A stretch of 59,918 bases of DNA, from positions 1 to 59,918 of the forward strand of contig WION01000317.1 of assembly GCA_015039365.1 (NCBI GenBank), in the 5' to 3' direction. A model generated the notes under the pieces. That model did no database searches. It was not told the DNA's origin and saw only the letters and a list, made by a program, of their open reading frames with translations. Made by a program: the position numbers and the translations under genes. This document shows, piece by piece, positions 56,025 to 59,918 of the stretch (position 1 is the first letter of the stretch; each line of letters opens with the position of its first letter). This stretch comes from Amanita rubescens (taxonomy: Eukaryota; Basidiomycota; Agaricomycetes; Agaricales; Amanitaceae).

Positions 56025-57179
56025 ATGTTACCTCCGTTTCTGAAGCACCGCTTCGCTGCCTCGACTGATTCTGAGCCCTTTTACGATACTGTATTCTACC
56101 ACAATCCACCAGTTGGTCCTATCCGTACTCTTTGGTGGCCTACAGCGCGCACCGGGGCAGTGCCATCTACAGTAGTCGTCTTCTTCCCAGGTGCGTCAGT
56201 CCCGTTCGGTGCCAGTACTCTTACTCAGAACGAAGAAGGCAACCCTGGTATTCTTGACTTTTATACCCAATTTCTTACCGCTCTCCACAACGAGAATAGA
56301 ACATGCACTCTTGCAATAATGGCTCACAGTCATATAGGTCACTCACCAGAAATAGACGATCAACATGCTAGACAGGCTACTAGTTATTATCTGTCGACAC
56401 AGATTCAAGGTGCACTAGAGGCCTATGACGCGATACGAAATCACTATCCACAACAAACGAAAATTGTGCTCATTGGACATAGTGTAGGAGCCTGGATAGC
56501 ATTGCAAGCGAGTTTGCAAGACTTTGGGTTAATGCATTTGCTAACTGCTGCTTGTGTTTTAGGTGCTTAAAGCAAGGCAACTTGACGTGGAAGCTGTTTT
56601 CCTATTGTTCCCCACTATCGTACATATTTCTGAGACTCCAAATGGCAAGAAACTAAGCGTGCGTAAGGTGGAAACCAAGGGGACGAAACTGATTGAAACT
56701 CTAGCCACTTTTTGCACCGGTACCTAGATACGTTATTTCAGCGCTTTCGTATTGCACTAGAGTTTTGCCCGACGTGCTACTTTCTACGATCTTCGCGACA
56801 TGGCCCCCATCTCAGATACGTGCTCTCCGCAGGCTTTTAAACTCCCCCCGGACTATCTGGGCTGCTTTGACAATGGCTAGTCATGAGATGCAGGTCATCA
56901 AAGAGCTCGACATCTCATTACTCACGAAGCATGAAGACAAACTACATTTCTATTTTGCCAATGAAGATGACTGGGTTGGGAGATACCGAGCTAAGATCTT
57001 GGAGTTGTTTCAATCTGGGTCAGTCAAAGTAGTGCTTGGCCAAAGGGACATCCCGCATGCATTTTGCATAAGTAAGTATTAAAACCTCGTTTGGAATCAG
57101 CTGATTGTAAACATCACCAGACCATGGAGAGCAGGTTGCATTAGAGTGCCATAAGTGGTTAGCAGATTATATCACGTAA
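56025..57179 (+). CDS. Lipid-droplet-associated hydrolase (LDAH family)
   Basis: Alpha/beta-hydrolase of the LDAH (DUF2305) family, found on lipid droplets and linked to sterol-ester or triglyceride turnover. Exons join to read TARTGAVPSTVVVFFPG, then NPGILDFYTQFLTALHNENR, AIMAHSHIGHSPEIDDQHAR, IVLIGHSVGAWIALQ (nucleophile Ser), VEAVFLLFPTIVHISETPNG, VPRYVISALSYCTRVLPDV, KLHFYFANEDDWVGRYR (acid) and DIPHAFCINHGEQVALECHK (His). Active-site residues are complete. An exon also reading ASVPFGASTLTQNEEG after the first FFPG suggests an intron there. About 320 residues, the family's normal length. The chosen ATG (56025) is 26 bp from the Sec8 ATG on the other strand. An upstream in-frame start would lie inside Sec8. 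Confidence 0.85.
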
Positions 57180-57270
57180 CTGTATGCAGTTATTTGTGCC
57201 ATTATTAAATAGCGCGTCGAATCTGTCGTGCATCTTGACCCAAGTAGTATCCGTCCAGCATCAAGTGCTT

Positions 57271-59918
57271 ATGGCGGAACTGTCCTCGGATCCAGCCGAC
57301 CTTTTCGCGTCATTTCACAGCCCATTACCTGATGATGCCGTGATTCCCTCACTGATAATGCCAGTGTCTAGGCCAAACTTCTATATCATCCCCCCGGTTT
57401 TGCCTGCGGAGGAGAAGGAACTCTACAAAACACCTAATCAATCGTCTTTGAACTCTGAGAACGAGGCTAAGCGTGTTGAGGTTGTCGGTGAATGGGATGA
57501 TAATGATGAACGCTTCTACTATGCGCGTCATGGTGGCGGTCTTGCACACAAAGTTTGTATACCCCATTTCAGCCACGCATATGTGTATATTTGACGCGTT
57601 CTTATTACAGTTCCCTGTTGGCTCGTTCACAGCGAAGTATCCAGGTCCAGTTAAGGAGTATCGTAAGTCCAGTAAATTGGACGCACATGTGAACCTGACA
57701 TAATTCTCCAAAGGGCGGAAGAAGTCCGCGGACACGTTGAAACCGTTTGACCCATCTGCAGCCTACGTAGATCCGTCATCCCGCTTCAAAATCAAGATCA
57801 GACTCGGTGGGAAGAATATAGTAACTGCAAATGACCAGGCAAAGAATGGAATGGTCGAAAATTCCGACGATGATTATGAAGGAACGGACGAAATGGAGCA
57901 GTCTTCAAGCGACGACGAGTATGAAAGTAACAGTCAACAAGAACGCGTTACTACCCGTCTCACGAGGCGCACCGCAAAACTTCCTTTCAGTCCAAGGAAG
58001 TCTCGCTTGCGGAGAGTTACTGTGATTGATTCGGACGAAAGTAGCTCGGAAGTCCGTCCTGCTCAGCGCAGGTCGAAGCGAATCAAGTCTGATATAGTCG
58101 CGGCTGGTTTCGAATCTTCCTCGAGCTTCTCCAGCTATCGTGAAGTCCGCAAAACCCGTAATGTGGGCCCAAAGAAGGTCAGAATTAAAAAGCCAGTTAA
58201 GCCCGCTTACGGACATGTTCACGACATTTCCGACGTCGAGTATGAATCTGACGATGAACTTGCATGCCTGAGGCGACATCGCAATATCTGTGCAAAATGT
58301 CACGAAGGGCCAGCCCACGATCTTCTCGAGAAATTTAAGAAAAGGTCAAAGAACAAGTCATCACGCAAGAAGCCAATGCAAGACGAGTTAGATGAGCCAG
58401 ACGATGAAGGCGAAAGGCTGAAGTCGCTTGGAGGTTGGGTTAGATGGTCAGCATCGTTGCTCGAATTTCTAGATTCATCCTCACTGAAATTTTAGTCTGA
58501 AATGTCCTGTCGTCGCACACTGGAAGTGTTTGGCTAGTTTTCAACGCGATGAAATATCAAAGGCTATGAGGGAGAAAGAAATTCAACAGGCAGAAAATTC
58601 AGGCGCACCCGACAATAAACTCAAGAAACGCTCTGATTTAGGTATACGCGAAAGTACAGATTTCATATGTGGTTTGTGCATTTATCGCGTCCATCCGTAT
58701 AAATATCACACGTGTTCCAGGTGCCTGCTCAAAAGGAGGCATATGCATGGGATGTATGAACGTTGCCACAGTCCCACATGCTGGGTCAGAGGTGGTTCCC
58801 ACTGAGATATCCGACGTGGAAATAAGCAAGGAGCAGAACCAACAACTCCTGTTCCGTTGTTTTACTTGCAAACGTCCGGCTCACTACGAGCATTTGCCGC
58901 GACCTGAAAGTCTACCCGCTGATTCTTCTCTGACTGACATTGCTTTGTATTATCAGAACGAGAAAAGTTGGTCGTGCCCCGACTGCTCTTCTTACGTCTA
59001 TGACCTAGATAAGATACTGGCTTGGCGCCCTATCCCTCAGATGCTGTTGAGCTTTCCCAATCTCCTCATGAACCTCCGAACTACAAGGACCCTCTTCCTA
59101 GAGAATACCTCGTCAAATGGGTTGGCAGGAGCTATCGACGGACACAATGGGTTCCCCACATGTGGCTGTTGTCAACAAATCCAGGGAAGTTGAAGAACTT
59201 CATTACTAGTGGAGCGCGAGTTGAATTACATCGTGGCGACAAAAGATCAAATGTGCAAGAAGATGCGGATCTTCTGGAAACCGCAGCCGCCTCCCCTGAT
59301 GTTCCTACACAGGGGCCTTTGTCCCTCGACGCCTTTCCTGACGCCGAGCAGCATATCCCTTTGGCATGGAAGACCATTGATCGAATTTTGGATGTTTTGT
59401 TATGGCGTCCACAGTCCAAAGGTGCTAAAGGAAAGAAGAAGGGCGACTCGGAGAATAGTGATGTGGAGTCTGCTGAGGCAAAATTACAGGCCGAGTACGA
59501 CGCTGTCTTCGAAAGCGGAAGACAACCTAGTCAATGGAACACTGAAGGAATACCAGAATGGGAATCGAGAAAGAAACGTTCTATCACGACGGATAATATC
59601 GGGGATGTCATATGGACTTTCGTTAAATGGGATGATTTGAATTATGGCGAAGGTTAGCGACTTATGCGATATTAGGATTTAATTAGGCTCACTGCTTGCA
59701 GCTACCTGGGATTCTCCCCTCGACCGGATGAACCTGGCTATGGATCTTTTGCTGAAGCATTTGAGCGCTATGTTCGAGCGCGTGACGTTAGAGTACCCAA
59801 ATACACGGATGCAGAATTAGGACAAATAGCAAGCCGACCAAAGGACGAATACAGACATCGACATCTTCTCAAAAACGCTGCGGACCTTAAACTCGGCCAA
59901 AATCCGGATCTACTACTG
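57271..59918 (+). CDS. PHD/chromodomain chromatin remodeller, CHD/Mit1-type (5' part)
   Basis: The start MAELSSDPADLFASFHSPLP was chosen over an upstream in-frame ATG at 57184, which lies only 4 bp after the previous stop codon. Visible order: an N-terminal domain (EVVGEWDDNDERFYYARHGG, FPVGSFTAKYP); an acidic linker (DDYEGTDEMEQSSSDDEYES); a Cys/His zinc-finger region of PHD type (NICAKCHEGPAHDLL, LKCPVVAHWKCLASF, ICGACSKGGICMGCMN, FRCFTCKRPAHYEHL, KSWSCPDCSSYVYDLDKILA); a chromodomain (PREYLVKWVGRSYRRTQWVP); and a second chromodomain-like part (DVIWTFVKWDDLNYGE). The SNF2 ATPase should follow beyond the window. Fission-yeast Mit1 of the SHREC silencing complex has this plan. Near 59028 the frame shifts by one base between KILAWRP and YPSDAVELSQ. 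The gene is truncated by the window end. Confidence 0.85.

Noticed and set aside
1..59918. tRNA genes, rRNA genes, CRISPR arrays, bacterial operons
   Set aside because: No cloverleaf with A/B boxes, no rRNA cores and no regularly spaced repeats were seen; gene structure is eukaryotic throughout.

Overview
The window is a gene-dense piece of a fungal nuclear chromosome, almost certainly from a mushroom-forming basidiomycete (Agaricomycetes). The reasons are the many introns of about 45-65 bp with GT(A/G)NGT donors, the tight head-to-head and tail-to-tail packing of genes, and the gene content: Mediator, Sld2, Tea1-like and Sec8 proteins, an agaric-type F-box protein, a T1-type RNase and a basidiomycete P450. 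Coding sequences were assembled by joining exons by eye at GT-AG sites in matching phase, so start codons and some exon borders are provisional.

Left part (1-24 kb). In order: the 3' end of a gene for a highly charged Arg/Glu repeat protein (+); a conserved but unrecognised protein (-) with an apparent frameshift; a membrane protein like bacterial apolipoprotein N-acyltransferase (-); a BCL7-like acidic protein (-); Mediator subunit 7 (-); a many-exon 4-coumarate/acyl-CoA ligase with a peroxisomal signal (+); mitochondrial ribosomal protein mS23 (+); proteasome lid subunit Rpn5 (-); an F-box protein (-); replication initiator Sld2 (-); two Ser/Pro-rich unknowns (+); a secreted guanyl-specific RNase (+); and splicing factor SF3A2 (-).

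Middle part (24-36.2 kb). Ribosome-biogenesis protein Rrp5 (+), a kelch/coiled-coil polarity protein of the Tea1/Kel1 type (-), and a GHSMGG lipase (+).

Accessory part (36.2-45.4 kb). This is the only disordered region. A chimeric partial duplication (36205-37302) joins the 3' end of a P450 gene to truncated copies of a microsomal glutathione transferase gene and an S-formylglutathione hydrolase gene. About 3.6 kb of decayed, almost CpG-free mobile-element DNA follows. The intact P450 (-), MAPEG glutathione transferase (+) and S-formylglutathione hydrolase (+) come next. Oxidation, glutathione conjugation and glutathione-dependent formaldehyde removal sit side by side, so this looks like a small detoxification cluster.

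Right part (45.4-59.9 kb). A checkpoint-type FHA protein kinase (-), 60S GTPase Lsg1 (-), a LYR-motif mitochondrial protein (+), exocyst subunit Sec8 (-), a lipid-droplet hydrolase (+), and the 5' part of a PHD/chromodomain CHD/Mit1-type chromatin remodeller (+) that runs off the window.

Several gene borders are extremely tight: 18 bp between the LYR gene and Sec8, 26 bp between the Sec8 and lipid-droplet hydrolase start codons, and 48 bp between Med7 and the BCL7-like gene. Three otherwise intact genes show one-base reading-frame breaks, two of them in short homopolymers. Assembly error or unusual splicing should be considered before calling them broken.
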